Of a stretch of DNA of 64,000 bases, positions 8,086-16,847 are shown one piece after another. Each line of letters begins with the position of its first letter. Position 1 is the stretch's first letter. The notes beneath the pieces were generated by a model. That model had not been told where the DNA came from and made no database searches. It worked only from the letters and a program-made list of their open reading frames with translations. The translations under genes were made by a program, and so were the position numbers. This DNA is from JAWKWA01 sp041397765 (lineage in GTDB: Bacteria; Pseudomonadota; Alphaproteobacteria; Rhizobiales; Hyphomicrobiaceae): contig JAWKWA010000005.1 of the NCBI GenBank assembly GCA_041397765.1, positions 176,426 through 240,425 on the forward strand, read 5' to 3'.

Positions 8086-9540
8086 ATGTTTCTTTTCAAT
8101 CGCAAGCCGGACATCGAGGCGGTCCATCTGCTCGCCGACCATCTCGAGGCGGTGCTCAACCTCGCCGAGGAGATGCGCCGCTACGGCTTTGCGCCGCGTG
8201 ATGCCGCCGGCCTGACGGCGGTCGAGACAATGGCCGAGCTCGCCCGTCTCGACGATTTCGTCGCACGGCTCGAGGATATCGAGATGGCCATGCTGGCGAA
8301 GATCGGCCATGCCCGCCGCTCGGCCACCCGTCTCGCCCGCGCCGACCAGCGCCTGCAGCCCTTCGCCCAGCTCTTCTCGGCCGGCACCCAGGCGCTGATC
8401 GATGCGGTGCCGCGGATCACCGATCCGAGCGAGGATCATTTCAACCATCGCGGCCAGGCGCTGGTTTTCCTGAAGCAGCGCAATCTGATCGAGGACGACC
8501 GCGGCAATCTCGACGGCGTCGGCGAATTGCGGGTCGCCAGCGACTTCCGCGTGATCGGTTTCGTCACGCTGGAGACGCTGGCCGAGCTCTGCAATTCCTG
8601 CCTGACGGCACTCGATACCCACTACGGGCTCTATGAGCGCGAGGACGAGCCGCCGGCGACCGCGATTGCGCCCGCCCCCGCAGGCACCTCGGAAGCGGCC
8701 GGCCCGATTGTCGCCGTGACGGCCGCGGCTCCAGACCTTGCCGCTGATGAGCTTTCGGCGCCCGGCCTGCCGACATCCATCGCAACGGACGCGCCGGCGA
8801 CGGGCGAGAGCGAGGCCATGCCGGTCGCCGAGGGGCCGGCCCGCCTCGGCGACCGTCTTCGCGGGATCGCCGGAGAGGCTGAGGCCACCGGGGGCGATGC
8901 CGCCAGGGCCGATGACACCGTCGAAGTCCTGCGTGCCACCGTCAATCATGTCGAGGAGGCGATCGCCGAGGCGGCCGAGCCGATCGCGGTGCCGGCGGCG
9001 CGTTTGGGCGCCGAGGAGACGGCGACGGCGGTGGCCATCGCCCTCGATGCGTCTGCGGCCGCTGCCATCGCCGCAATCGAGGATCAGGACGAGCCCGTCG
9101 ATCTCCATGCCTTCGCCGCCGGGTCGGCCGGGATCACGCCTGCGGACGCGGCCGCGAATGCGACCGGCGATGCGGCTGCGGCATCTTCCCTCGAGACTTC
9201 TGCCGACAATTCCCTCGCGGCTGCCGATGCCCCGGCGCCTGTCGCCCCTCGCCGAAGGCGAGACGACGCGGCCTCCTCGCCGGCACCGGTGCGCAATCGC
9301 GCCGCTCGCCACGGTCGATCGTCGCCGCGAGCGATCCGAGCCAGCCATCGCCGCGAGCGAAGCCGAGCCAGCCATCGCCGCGAGCGAAGCCGGCCAGCCA
9401 TCGCCGCGAGCGAAGCCGGCCGCCATCGCCGCGAGCGAAGTCGTCGCGCCGCTCGCCACGGTCGAGCCGGTCGTCGCCGCGAGCGATGCCGAGCCGGCTG
9501 TCGCCGCGAGCGAGATCGAAGGTCCGGCAAGGCCTGCTGA
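8086..9540 (+). CDS. Unknown protein, helical N-terminal domain plus Ala/Pro/Glu-rich tail, reading frame disrupted by repeats
   Basis: The first about 185 residues look like a normal soluble helical protein (MFLFNRKPDIEAVHLL at the start, FLKQRNLIEDDRGNLDGVGELR near 127-148); I do not recognise the family. From about residue 186 the sequence becomes low-complexity, rich in Ala, Glu, Pro and Asp, suggesting a disordered linker. Near base 9240 this frame turns Arg/His/Ser-rich (HRRERSR repeats) and stops at 9540, while the +1 frame takes over the Ala/Glu-rich composition and runs on to 9877. The switch lies in 26-bp direct repeats whose unit length is not a multiple of three. The real product is therefore probably longer, reading to 9877. 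ATG 8086 follows GAGGTC and comes 45 bases after the nrdJ terminator. Confidence 0.6.
   Translation: MFLFNRKPDIEAVHLLADHLEAVLNLAEEMRRYGFAPRDAAGLTAVETMAELARLDDFVARLEDIEMAMLAKIGHARRSATRLARADQRLQPFAQLFSAGTQALIDAVPRITDPSEDHFNHRGQALVFLKQRNLIEDDRGNLDGVGELRVASDFRVIGFVTLETLAELCNSCLTALDTHYGLYEREDEPPATAIAPAPAGTSEAAGPIVAVTAAAPDLAADELSAPGLPTSIATDAPATGESEAMPVAEGPARLGDRLRGIAGEAEATGGDAARADDTVEVLRATVNHVEEAIAEAAEPIAVPAARLGAEETATAVAIALDASAAAAIAAIEDQDEPVDLHAFAAGSAGITPADAAANATGDAAAASSLETSADNSLAAADAPAPVAPRRRRDDAASSPAPVRNRAARHGRSSPRAIRASHRRERSRASHRRERSRPAIAASEAGRHRRERSRRAARHGRAGRRRERCRAGCRRERDRRSGKAC
9323..9513 (+). repeat. Imperfect 25-27 bp direct repeats inside the 8.1-kb gene
   Basis: The 12-mer CGCCGCGAGCGA starts at 9323, 9349, 9376, 9402, 9427, 9475 and 9502, giving steps of 26, 27, 26, 25, 48 and 27. 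In the matching frame each unit encodes AIAASEAEP or VVAASDAEP. Because most steps are not multiples of three, the Ala/Glu repeat is spread over all three frames, which is the direct cause of the frame break in the host gene. Confidence 0.85.
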
Positions 9541-9877
9541 TGCGATCGACGGCACGGCGGCGTCGGCGACGGCCGCCGAAGTGATGGCTGCGCCGGCTCC
9601 CGCTGAGACCGCCCTTGCGAGCGACGATCCGTCCGCGGTTGCGGCGGCCGATGCCAGCTCCGCCACATCCGAGGCCGGCTCTTCCGGCACCGATGCCGGC
9701 ACCGTGGCCGATCCGCGCCATCCGCCTCTGCTCACGCAGGACATTCCGGCTCTTCCCCGCTTCGACGACGGTCCCGAGGTTCAGTCGAAGAAGCCGGTTT
9801 TCGGCAAGCGCGGTGTCGCTGAAGCCGAGCCGGCCACGCCGCCGGCATCTGTCGCCGCCAGCCGCACGCGCCACTGA
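9541..9877 (+). pseudogene. Displaced C-terminal part of the 8.1-kb gene (+1 frame)
   Basis: After the 26-bp repeats the plausible coding frame is the +1 frame, which ends at TGA 9875-9877. It reads as a disordered acidic Ala/Ser/Asp stretch (ALASDDPSAVAAADASSATS), then a more ordered end with HPPLLTQDIPALPRFDDGPE and VQSKKPVFGKRG. It has no start of its own and continues the composition of the upstream protein, so it is most simply the true C-terminus of the same gene. Whether the break is real or an assembly error in a repeat cannot be settled here. Confidence 0.55.
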
Positions 9878-10035
9878 GCCGCGGAGGGGCGAGCGGCGCT
9901 CGCCCTCATCGTCGCAACTGTCCGATCCGCGATGGGTGTCCGCCATTGCCGGCGGCTTCCGCATGCCGACGCCGTGGCACGGCCCGCGAAAGGGGCCTAA
10001 GCTCGCAAGCCAGAGCGATTCCGGAGAAGGCTGTC

Positions 10036-10800
10036 ATGAGCGGCGCAGACGAGGACCAGGCGGGCGGGATCGTCACGGCGGCGATGCTGGTGATCGGCGA
10101 CGAGATCCTGTCGGGCCGCACCAAGGACAAGAACATCGGCTTCCTCGCCGAGCACCTGACGATGATCGGCATCAGGCTGAAAGAGGTGCGGATCGTCGCC
10201 GACGACGAGCGCGCGATCATCGAGGCGCTGAACGCGCTGCGTGACCGCTACGACTACGTGTTCACCTCGGGCGGCATCGGTCCGACCCATGACGACATCA
10301 CCGCCGATGCCATCGCCCGGGCTTTCGGTGTCGCCATCGACATCGATCCGCGCGCGGTCGCGCTGATGCAGCCGCACTATGAGGCGCGCGGCCTCGAGCT
10401 GACGCCGACACGGCTGCGCATGGCGCGCATTCCCGCCGGGGCCGAGCTCGTCGCCAATCCGGTGTCGATCGCGCCGGGCTTTCGCATCGGCAATGTCGTC
10501 GTCATGGCCGGCGTGCCGAACATCATGCAGGCGATGCTGCTCTCCGTGACACCTGAGTTGCGTACCGGGCGGCGCATGCTGTCGGAGACGCTGACGGTGT
10601 GGCGGCCGGAAAGCGAGATCGCCGAGATCCTGCGGGCGAGCCAGACGGCGTTCCCCGACGTGCCGATGGGCAGCTATCCCTTCGTCGAGGCCGGCCGGTT
10701 CGGGGCACAGCTCGTGCTGCGTTCGACCGATCCGCAGCGTCTCGCCGCAGCGCTCGCCGAATTGAGAACGGCCCTCACCGCCGCCGGCCTCATTTCCTGA
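10036..10800 (+). CDS. CinA-type molybdopterin-binding domain protein (competence/damage-inducible protein A family)
   Basis: A 254-residue MoCF_biosynth/CinA N-terminal domain protein. Visible are AAMLVIGDEILSGRTKDKN at the start, YDYVFTSGGIGPTHDDITADAIARAFG (the GG-GPT-DD motif of MoaB/MogA-like folds, about residues 72-98) and VVVMAGVPNIMQAML. It lacks the C-terminal deamidase domain of full CinA, so it matches the short, single-domain form common in alphaproteobacteria; its substrate is unproven, with pyrophosphatase or nucleotide-repair roles proposed for relatives. The start at 10036 has GGAGAAGG six bases upstream; the longer frame from 9946 is unsupported. Confidence 0.88.
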   Translation: MSGADEDQAGGIVTAAMLVIGDEILSGRTKDKNIGFLAEHLTMIGIRLKEVRIVADDERAIIEALNALRDRYDYVFTSGGIGPTHDDITADAIARAFGVAIDIDPRAVALMQPHYEARGLELTPTRLRMARIPAGAELVANPVSIAPGFRIGNVVVMAGVPNIMQAMLLSVTPELRTGRRMLSETLTVWRPESEIAEILRASQTAFPDVPMGSYPFVEAGRFGAQLVLRSTDPQRLAAALAELRTALTAAGLIS

Positions 10801-11056
10801 TCCGGCTCGCCCCGACCCGCGGGCGGACGTCGTGGCATCCCCCGACACCGGCGGGTCATCGCAACATCCACCGGCCCCGTGGGAGCGACCGGCGGCGCCC
10901 CGTTCGCCGATGTCAGGCGCCGCGCGGGAGCTGGCGACTTTCGCCGGAATTGCCGGTCGGAATTGCGGGCCTTGCCGGGGGAACGGCCGCGCGGCACTCT
11001 CACCCCCGGCGCCGCCGAGCAGGGAGCCCGGCGCGATCGGACAGGGAGACGGCGAC

Positions 11057-12010
11057 ATGACGGAGCAATCGGCCGGCGGGGCGACGCGGGCGAACCGGGC
11101 CTTCACCGGCATCGCCACCTTCATGCGGGCACCGCATCAGAGCGATCTCGCCGGCCTCGACGCCGACGTCGCCGTCCTCGGCGTGCCTTTCGACGAGGGC
11201 TCGCCCTTCGCGCCGGGCTCGCGCTTTGCGCCGCGCACCATCCGCGAGCATTCGATGCGCCTCGGCAGCTCCGGCCTCTACGACATCGAGAACGACCGCC
11301 ACTATCTGCGCGAGCTGCTCGGCCGCCGCCGCCTCGCCGATGCCGGCGACGTCGACATCCTGCCGAGCCGGGCCGACCTCTCCATGGCCAATCTGACGCG
11401 CGACGTCGCCATGATCCGCGAGCGCGGCGCCCGGCCGATCGTCGTCGGCGGCGACCACACCATCACCTTTCCCGTCGTGCGCGCCTTCGACGAGCCGATC
11501 CACGTCATCCAGCTCGATGCCCATCTCGACTATTTCCCGGTCATGCAGGACATGACCTACACCAACGGCCAGGCCTTCCGCCTGCTGCATGGTCTCGGCC
11601 ATGTGAAAAGCCTGACGCAGATCGGCATCCGTAGCTGGCGCGACCTGGAGTCGAACGCCGCCGATGCACGGGCGGCCGGCGGGCGGATCGTCACCATTCC
11701 CGAGCTGCGCGCCAAGGGTATCGCCGCGGCGATCTCGCATCTGCCGGCGGGCGAGGCCTGCTATGTCAGCATCGACGTCGATGCCTATGATATGCCGCTG
11801 GTGCCCGGCTGCGTCTCGGCCGAGCCGGGCGGCTTCCACTTCGAGGAGCTGCGCGATACGCTGAAGGCGATCGCGGAGCGCTTCCCGGTCCGCGGCTTCG
11901 ACTTCGTCGAGGTCAACCCGCAGCTCGATGTCGGCACCGGCGTCACGAGCTATCTGGGGGCGCTCACCATCGCCATGTTTCTCGGCTTCATCGAGGCGGC
12001 GCGGAGCTGA
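11057..12010 (+). CDS. Arginase/agmatinase family ureohydrolase
   Basis: A 317-residue ureohydrolase, a two-metal (usually Mn) hydrolase cleaving guanidino compounds to urea. The metal ligand motifs are in order: IVVGGDHTITFP, QLDAHLDYF (D-A-H-x-D) and SIDVDAYDMPLVPG (D-x-D). The final ligands and ExNP element FVEVNPQLDVG are also present. The residues after the third motif differ from canonical agmatinase (MPLVPG rather than DPAFAPG), so the substrate (agmatine, guanidinobutyrate, guanidinopropionate or formiminoglutamate) is open. ATG 11057 follows AGGGAGAC. A frame open from 10832 contains no extra family sequence, and 10801-11056 shows nothing else. The next gene, sfsA, starts 48 bases downstream. 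Confidence 0.88.
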   Translation: MTEQSAGGATRANRAFTGIATFMRAPHQSDLAGLDADVAVLGVPFDEGSPFAPGSRFAPRTIREHSMRLGSSGLYDIENDRHYLRELLGRRRLADAGDVDILPSRADLSMANLTRDVAMIRERGARPIVVGGDHTITFPVVRAFDEPIHVIQLDAHLDYFPVMQDMTYTNGQAFRLLHGLGHVKSLTQIGIRSWRDLESNAADARAAGGRIVTIPELRAKGIAAAISHLPAGEACYVSIDVDAYDMPLVPGCVSAEPGGFHFEELRDTLKAIAERFPVRGFDFVEVNPQLDVGTGVTSYLGALTIAMFLGFIEAARS

Positions 12011-12058
12011 CCCGATCGCCGCGGTGCCGGCCGCCGCCAAGCGAGGAAACGGACCAGG

Positions 12059-13069
12059 ATGCAGTTCTCCGAGCCACTCGTCGCCGGCCGTCTCGTGCGG
12101 CGCTACAAGCGCTTCCTCACAGATGTGCTGCTCGAGGATGGCACCACCGTCGTCGCCACCTGTGCCAATACCGGCTCGATGATGGGCCTGATCGCGCCCG
12201 GCAACCGCGTCATGCTTTCGGTTTCGGCGAGCCCGACCCGCAAATATCCGCACACATTGGAGATGATCGAGACCGATCTGGGGGCGGGACCCGTCCTCGT
12301 CGGCGTCAATACCGGCCACCCGAACCGTCTCGTCGAGGAGGCGGTCGCCGCCGGCCGGATCGCCGAGGTCGCGGGCTATTCCGACATCCGCCGCGAGGTC
12401 AAATATGGCCGCAACAGCCGCATCGATCTCCTGCTCGCGGGGGCCGGCCTGCCGGACTGCTATCTGGAGGTGAAGAACGTCCACCTGTCGCGGCGGCACG
12501 GCCTCGCCGAGTTTCCCGACAGCATCACCGAGCGTGGCGCCAAGCATCTGGACGAACTCGCCGACATGGTGCGTGCCGGTCATCGCGCGGTGATGATGTT
12601 CCTCGTTCAGCGCGCCGATGCGCAGGGCTTTGCGCTCGCCCGCGACGTCGATCCAACCTATGGCGCGGCCTTCGACCGGGCTCGGGCGGCGGGTGTCGAG
12701 ATGCTCTGTTACCGCTGCCGGCTGAGCCCGGCGGCGATCGAGGTCGACGAGGCCGTGCCGGTCGATGAGCCATTGAGGCCGACGGGCAGGAGGAATGCCG
12801 ATATGCCGGAGGCGGGTCGCCCGAATGGCACGCCGAAAGCGCGAAAGCCGGCTGCAACGACGAAAGCCGGAGCTACCGGGACGCCCGGCGAGGCCGGGAA
12901 GGCCAAGTCGGACGGCAAGGCAGGCAAAGCCGGAAAGGGCGTCAAGGTCGGCGCGGCGCGTGCCCGCGAGGCCACCGCGACTGCCGCGGCTGCGTCCGGC
13001 AAGACGGCCGCACCTGCCGGGAAAATGCCGCCGACGCGACGATTGCGCTCGCGAACAAAATCCCCATAA
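12059..13069 (+). CDS. sfsA: SfsA family nuclease-like protein with a basic C-terminal tail
   Basis: A 336-residue protein. Residues 1-235 or so are a complete SfsA domain, with ANTGSMMGL, SRKYPHTLE-like PTRKYPHTLEMI, CYLEVKNVHLSR and FPDSITERGAKHLDEL. Family members resemble the PD-(D/E)XK nuclease fold and were first linked to sugar-fermentation gene activation; nuclease action on DNA/RNA has been proposed. Normal SfsA ends near 235 residues; here about 95 further residues are Lys/Ala/Gly-rich (AGKAKSDGKAGKAGKG) and resemble histone-H1-like tails that bind nucleic acid. ATG 12059 follows GCGAGGAAACGGACC. The gene follows the ureohydrolase closely and is followed by the 17-bp tandem repeats before map. 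Confidence 0.9.
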   Translation: MQFSEPLVAGRLVRRYKRFLTDVLLEDGTTVVATCANTGSMMGLIAPGNRVMLSVSASPTRKYPHTLEMIETDLGAGPVLVGVNTGHPNRLVEEAVAAGRIAEVAGYSDIRREVKYGRNSRIDLLLAGAGLPDCYLEVKNVHLSRRHGLAEFPDSITERGAKHLDELADMVRAGHRAVMMFLVQRADAQGFALARDVDPTYGAAFDRARAAGVEMLCYRCRLSPAAIEVDEAVPVDEPLRPTGRRNADMPEAGRPNGTPKARKPAATTKAGATGTPGEAGKAKSDGKAGKAGKGVKVGAARAREATATAAAASGKTAAPAGKMPPTRRLRSRTKSP

Positions 13070-13174
13070 TTCCCTGAAGGAAGACCGTCCGGCGGAACGC
13101 GAGGCGGACGCGACGGCCCCGGCCCTGGCCCGGATAGCGCGTCGGACGCCGATCTTGCGTCGGGGGACAGAGCC

Positions 13175-13250
13175 AGACCCGAGACAGATCCAGACCCGAG
13201 ACAGATCCAGACCCGAGACAGATCCAGACCCGAGACAGATCCAGACCCGA
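13175..13250 (+). repeat. 17-bp tandem repeat upstream of map
   Basis: The 17-mer AGACCCGAGACAGATCC is repeated without error at 13175-13191, 13192-13208, 13209-13225 and 13226-13242, followed by a partial fifth unit to 13250, ending 12 bases before the map start codon. The unit length is not a multiple of three, so it is not a peptide repeat. Its place suggests it forms the 5' leader or promoter spacing of map. Perfect identity of all units implies recent expansion. Confidence 0.9.
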
Positions 13251-13262
13251 GCACGAGAGATT

Positions 13263-14087
13263 ATGACCCTTGACGTCGCGCGCCCGGAGGTCCGGGACAG
13301 CAACAAGATCCGTCTCTACGGGCCCGAGGCCTTCGCCGCCATGCATCGGGCCGGCCGCCTCGCCGCCGAGGCGCTCGACCTGCTCGTGCCCCATGTCGTG
13401 CCGGGCGTCACCACCGAGGAACTCGACGAACTCGTCTACCGTTTCGCCATCGCCAACGATGCGGTGCCCGCGCCGCTCTGCTACCGCGGCTTCCCCAAAT
13501 CGATCTGCACCTCGATCAACCATGTGGTCTGCCACGGCATTCCTGCACCCAAACCCTTGCGCGACGGCGACATCCTCAACATCGACGTGACGCTGATCGT
13601 CGAGGGCTGGCACGGCGATTCCTCGCGCATGTACACGGTCGGCGAGGTCTCGCGCCGTGCCATGCGTCTCATCGAGGTAACCTACGAGGCGCTGCTGCGC
13701 GGACTGGCGGCAGCACGCCCCGGCAACACCACCGGCCATATCGGCGAGGCGATCCAGACCTTCGCGGAGGCCGAGCGTTGCGCCGTCGTCCGCGACTTCT
13801 GCGGCCACGGCCTCGGCGATGTCTTCCACGACCGCCCCAACATCCTGCACTACGGTCGGGCGGGCGAGGGACCGGTGCTGCGGCCGGGCATGATCTTTAC
13901 CATCGAGCCCATGATCAATCTCGGCAAGCCCGGTGTGAAGGTGCTGCCGGACGGCTGGACGGCGGTCACGCGCGACCGCTCGCTTTCGGCCCAGTTCGAG
14001 CACTCGGTCGGCATCACCGAGGACAGCTGCGAGGTATTCACCCAGTCGCCGAAGGGCTACGACAAGCCGCCTTATCTGCCGTCCTGA
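13263..14087 (+). CDS. map: Type I methionine aminopeptidase
   Basis: A 274-residue dimetal protease removing initiator methionine from nascent proteins. The ligands of the pita-bread fold are visible: HGIPAPKPLRDGDILNIDVTL (first Asp), HGDSSRMY (second Asp), FCGHGLGDVFH (His), MIFTIEPMI (Glu) and SAQFEHSVG (Glu). GFPKSICTSINHVVCHG is the substrate-pocket segment. Length is slightly over the usual 250-265 because of a short N-terminal extension. The start at ATG 13263, just behind the 17-bp repeats, is preceded by GAGAG. radC begins about 20 bases after the stop, and the map-radC order is common in Hyphomicrobiales. Confidence 0.96.
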   Translation: MTLDVARPEVRDSNKIRLYGPEAFAAMHRAGRLAAEALDLLVPHVVPGVTTEELDELVYRFAIANDAVPAPLCYRGFPKSICTSINHVVCHGIPAPKPLRDGDILNIDVTLIVEGWHGDSSRMYTVGEVSRRAMRLIEVTYEALLRGLAAARPGNTTGHIGEAIQTFAEAERCAVVRDFCGHGLGDVFHDRPNILHYGRAGEGPVLRPGMIFTIEPMINLGKPGVKVLPDGWTAVTRDRSLSAQFEHSVGITEDSCEVFTQSPKGYDKPPYLPS

Positions 14088-14107
14088 AGCGGACGCCGGG
14101 GGCGGAT

Positions 14108-14833
14108 GTGGCGCGTGGCTCCTTCCGAGATGACGAGAGCGCCGGCGGCGAGGACGTGTCGGCACCGGCCGGCAGCGGTCATCGCGAACGGCTGCGCGAG
14201 CGCTTCCGGAGCGGTGGCGCCGACGCCATGCCCGACTACGAGCTGCTCGAGCTGCTGCTCTTCCGCTCGATCCCGCGCCGCGACACCAAGCCTCTCGCCA
14301 AGGCGCTGATCGCCCGTTTCGGCTCCTTCGCCGAGGTTCTGAGCGCGCCCGAGAGCCGGCTGCGCGAGGTGCCGGGCGTCGGCGCAACCGTCGCGACCGA
14401 CCTGGCGCTGGTGCGCGCCGCGGCACTGCGCCTCGCCCGCGGCGAGGTCCGCAACCGCCAGGTGCTCGGCTCCTGGACAGCGGTGCTCGACTATTGCCGC
14501 TCGGCCATGGCCTTCGAGATGCGCGAGGAGTTCCGTATCATCTTCCTCGACAAGAAGAACCGCATCCTCGGCGACGAGGTCCAGCAGCGCGGCACCGTCG
14601 ACCACACGCCGGTCTATGTCCGCGAGATCGTCAAGCGCTCGCTGGAGCTTGCCGCCACCGCCATCATCCTGGTGCACAACCATCCCTCGGGCGACCCGAC
14701 CCCCTCGCGCGCCGACATCGACATGACCGCCCAGATCGTCGAGGCCGCCAAGCGCCTCGGCATCACCGTGCACGACCACATCATCATCGGCCGCAACGGC
14801 CATGCGAGCTTCCGCGGCCTCGGTCTGATGTGA
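14108..14833 (+). CDS. radC: RadC family JAB-domain protein
   Basis: A protein of about 241 residues with the RadC layout: helix-hairpin-helix-like N-terminal part (HRERLRERF, MPDYELLELLLFRSIPRRDTKPLAKAL, REVPGVGATVATDLAL) and a C-terminal JAB/MPN domain with the metal motif VHNHPSGDPTPSRADIDMT followed by HDHIIIG. The family is predicted to be a metalloprotease or DNA-processing enzyme; its link to repair in the original radC102 strain was later withdrawn. Family members keep 20-30 residues before HRERLRERF, so I place the start at GTG 14108, preceded by GGGGGCGG; GTG 14156 is an alternative. ATG 14228 would cut into the conserved domain. Confidence 0.88.
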   Translation: MARGSFRDDESAGGEDVSAPAGSGHRERLRERFRSGGADAMPDYELLELLLFRSIPRRDTKPLAKALIARFGSFAEVLSAPESRLREVPGVGATVATDLALVRAAALRLARGEVRNRQVLGSWTAVLDYCRSAMAFEMREEFRIIFLDKKNRILGDEVQQRGTVDHTPVYVREIVKRSLELAATAIILVHNHPSGDPTPSRADIDMTAQIVEAAKRLGITVHDHIIIGRNGHASFRGLGLM

Positions 14834-14897
14834 GGGATGGCTGCTGCTCGAGGCGTGTGGAGGTCTCTCCGTCGGGCGCCGGATCGGACCCGATCCT

Positions 14898-15311
14898 TCA
14901 CCGCCGTCCGGCCGCCGGCACGCTCGCTCGGGCGCTCCCGGTCAACCGCGTGATGCTGACGACCGCCCCGTCGACCATGTCGCGCAGCGCCTCGACATCA
15001 TCGAGCGCCTCGGCGAACACCGTGGCGAGGCCCGGCACCCGGATCTCCCCCGCCGTCGCGATCGGCGTCGCCCCATAGCCGAGCACGATGTCGTCGCGGT
15101 CGGGAATGAAGGCGATCTCGCCCCTCTTCAGCACGTCGCGCGAGGAGAGCTCGCGATAGGCCTCGAACGGCGTGTCGATCCACACCAGCCGGCCCCAGAA
15201 GCGCAGCGTCGAATGGAGCGGCAGGCCGAGCCAGACGATCTCCGCGGTCTGATTGGCAAGGAGCCGCGCCCGGATGCGGACGCCGGAGGATTCGATCAGC
15301 AGGTGACGCAT
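14898..15311 (-). CDS. Cyclophilin-like fold protein (TM1367/DUF3830 type)
   Basis: A 137-residue protein that appears to be a small beta-barrel of the cyclophilin-like superfamily. The supporting pattern is GEIAFIPDRDDIVLGYGATPIAT with WLGLPLHSTLRFWGRLVW ahead of it and GLATVFAEALDDVEAL after it, an arrangement seen in TM1367-like and DUF3830 proteins. No signal peptide or membrane segment is visible. The function of this group is unknown; some members are encoded with amino-acid or purine catabolism genes. It lies convergent with radC and in the same direction as the following fabF-like gene. The family assignment is by eye and moderate. Confidence 0.6.
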   Translation of the reverse strand: MRHLLIESSGVRIRARLLANQTAEIVWLGLPLHSTLRFWGRLVWIDTPFEAYRELSSRDVLKRGEIAFIPDRDDIVLGYGATPIATAGEIRVPGLATVFAEALDDVEALRDMVDGAVVSITRLTGSARASVPAAGRR

Positions 15312-15362
15312 CGGGCCACTCCGGTCGGACGGGCTGGCGGCCCGGCCCGTCCCGCCCGCCGA

Positions 15363-16607
15363 TCAAGCCGGCGGCGGACCGAACACCAACACCGCGTTGA
15401 GGCCGCCGAAGGCGAAGGAGTTCGACATGGCATGCGTCACCTTGGCCTTGCGGGCCTCGTTCGGCACATAGTCGAGGTCGCATTCGGGATCGGGCTCGCT
15501 GAGCCCGATGGTCGGCGGCAGCATGCCCTCGTTGATCGCCTTGATGCAGGCGATCGCCTCGACCGCCCCGCCCGCCCCGAGCAGATGGCCGTGCATGGAT
15601 TTGGTCGAGGACACGGCGAGGCTGTCGGCCGCCTTGCCGAACACACCGCGGATCGCCCGCGTCTCGTTGGCGTCGTTGATGGCGGTCGCCGTGCCGTGGG
15701 CGTTCAGATACTGGATGTCGGAGGGGGCAAGGCCCGCATCCTCGAGTGCGAGGCGCATCGCCTCCTTGGGGCCCTCGATATCGGGATTGACCATGTCGCG
15801 GGCATCGCCCGTCATGCCGAAGCCCTTGATCTCGGCGAGGATCCGGGCGCCTCTCGCCTTCGCATGGCCGAGCTCCTCGAGCACCAGCAGCCCCGCGCCC
15901 TCGCCGAGCACCGTGCCGTTGCGACGCTTGGAGAACGGGAAGCAGCCCTCGGGCGAGAGCACGCGCATGGCCTGCCAGGCCCGCATGGTGCCGTAGTCGA
16001 GCACCGCCTCCGAGGCTCCCGAGATGCCCAGATCGACGAGCCCCGAGCCGATGAACTGGTAGAGCAGGCCGATCGCATGCGCCGCCGTCGAGCAGGCGCT
16101 GACGGTGCCGAAGGTCGGCCCCTTGATGCCGTATTCGATGCCGACATGCGCGCAGGCCGACGAGCCGATGATGCGCAGCAGCGTCAGGGGGTGCGTCGCC
16201 TTCTTCTTCAGGATGAAGAGGTCGCGATAGGCCGTCTCGAAGGTGGTGAGCCCGCCCGCGCCCGAGCCGACGATCGAGGCGGCGCGCAGCCCGTTCTCGA
16301 GCGGCATCGGCAGGCCGGACTGCAGCATCGCCTCATGGGCGGCCGCGCCCGCGAACTGCGAGTAGCGGTCGGCGTAGGGCAGCACCTTGTCGCGCTTCAG
16401 ATGCTGAAGGCGCGCCTTGGGGTCGAAGTCCTTCACCTCGCCGGCGATGGTGATGTAGAGGTCCTCGGTCGGGAAGGTCGTGATCGGACCGACGCCGCAG
16501 CGCCCCGCCATCATCGACGACCACAGCTCCTCCACCGATCCCCCGATCGGCGTGATCGCCCCGAGCCCCGTGACGACCACGCGGCGCTGACCGTTGACTT
16601 TGCTCAT
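15363..16607 (-). CDS. Beta-ketoacyl-ACP synthase II (FabF/KAS II family)
   Basis: A 414-residue thiolase-fold condensing enzyme. The nucleophile is Cys172 in TVSACSTAAH; the two histidines lie in NAHGTATAINDANE and STKSMHGHLLGAGG, giving the Cys-His-His triad of KAS I/II. The C-terminus SNSFAFGGLNAVLVF is typical. It extends acyl-ACP chains with malonyl-ACP in the cytoplasm. The start at 16607 (MSKVNGQRRVVVTG) has AGAGGGA upstream. An ACP gene lies upstream on the same strand, so the two probably work as a dedicated pair apart from the main fab cluster, as in the accessory fatty-acid systems of rhizobia (for example for special lipid A or hopanoid-linked acyl chains). That role is inference. 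Confidence 0.93.
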   Translation of the reverse strand: MSKVNGQRRVVVTGLGAITPIGGSVEELWSSMMAGRCGVGPITTFPTEDLYITIAGEVKDFDPKARLQHLKRDKVLPYADRYSQFAGAAAHEAMLQSGLPMPLENGLRAASIVGSGAGGLTTFETAYRDLFILKKKATHPLTLLRIIGSSACAHVGIEYGIKGPTFGTVSACSTAAHAIGLLYQFIGSGLVDLGISGASEAVLDYGTMRAWQAMRVLSPEGCFPFSKRRNGTVLGEGAGLLVLEELGHAKARGARILAEIKGFGMTGDARDMVNPDIEGPKEAMRLALEDAGLAPSDIQYLNAHGTATAINDANETRAIRGVFGKAADSLAVSSTKSMHGHLLGAGGAVEAIACIKAINEGMLPPTIGLSEPDPECDLDYVPNEARKAKVTHAMSNSFAFGGLNAVLVFGPPPA

Positions 16608-16847
16608 CTTTCCCTCTGCAAGGCTCGACGTGATCGCCGCCGGGGGCCTGCACCCCCGCCTGCCCGTCCCCCTCGGCCGGTCGCTTCTCGCGGCGGCCGG
16701 GTCAGGCACAAACGAAACGAGGGCCGCGAGGAAGCCTTATCGGCTCCTGCAGCCCCTTGATCCTCGTTTTTCCATCCCGCCGGCAAGGCCGCCTCGGGCG
16801 CGGATGATGCCGCGCCGCCCGGGGTCATGCACGGCCAGTCACCGTCC

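Noticed and set aside
3951..8159. 1402-codon open frame on the minus strand opposite nrdJ
   Set aside because: It is the antisense shadow of nrdJ: Asp/Arg/Gly-rich, no domain, and nrdJ is intact on the other strand.
13175..13250. CRISPR or peptide repeat
   Set aside because: Units are 17 bp with no spacers and not in multiples of three.
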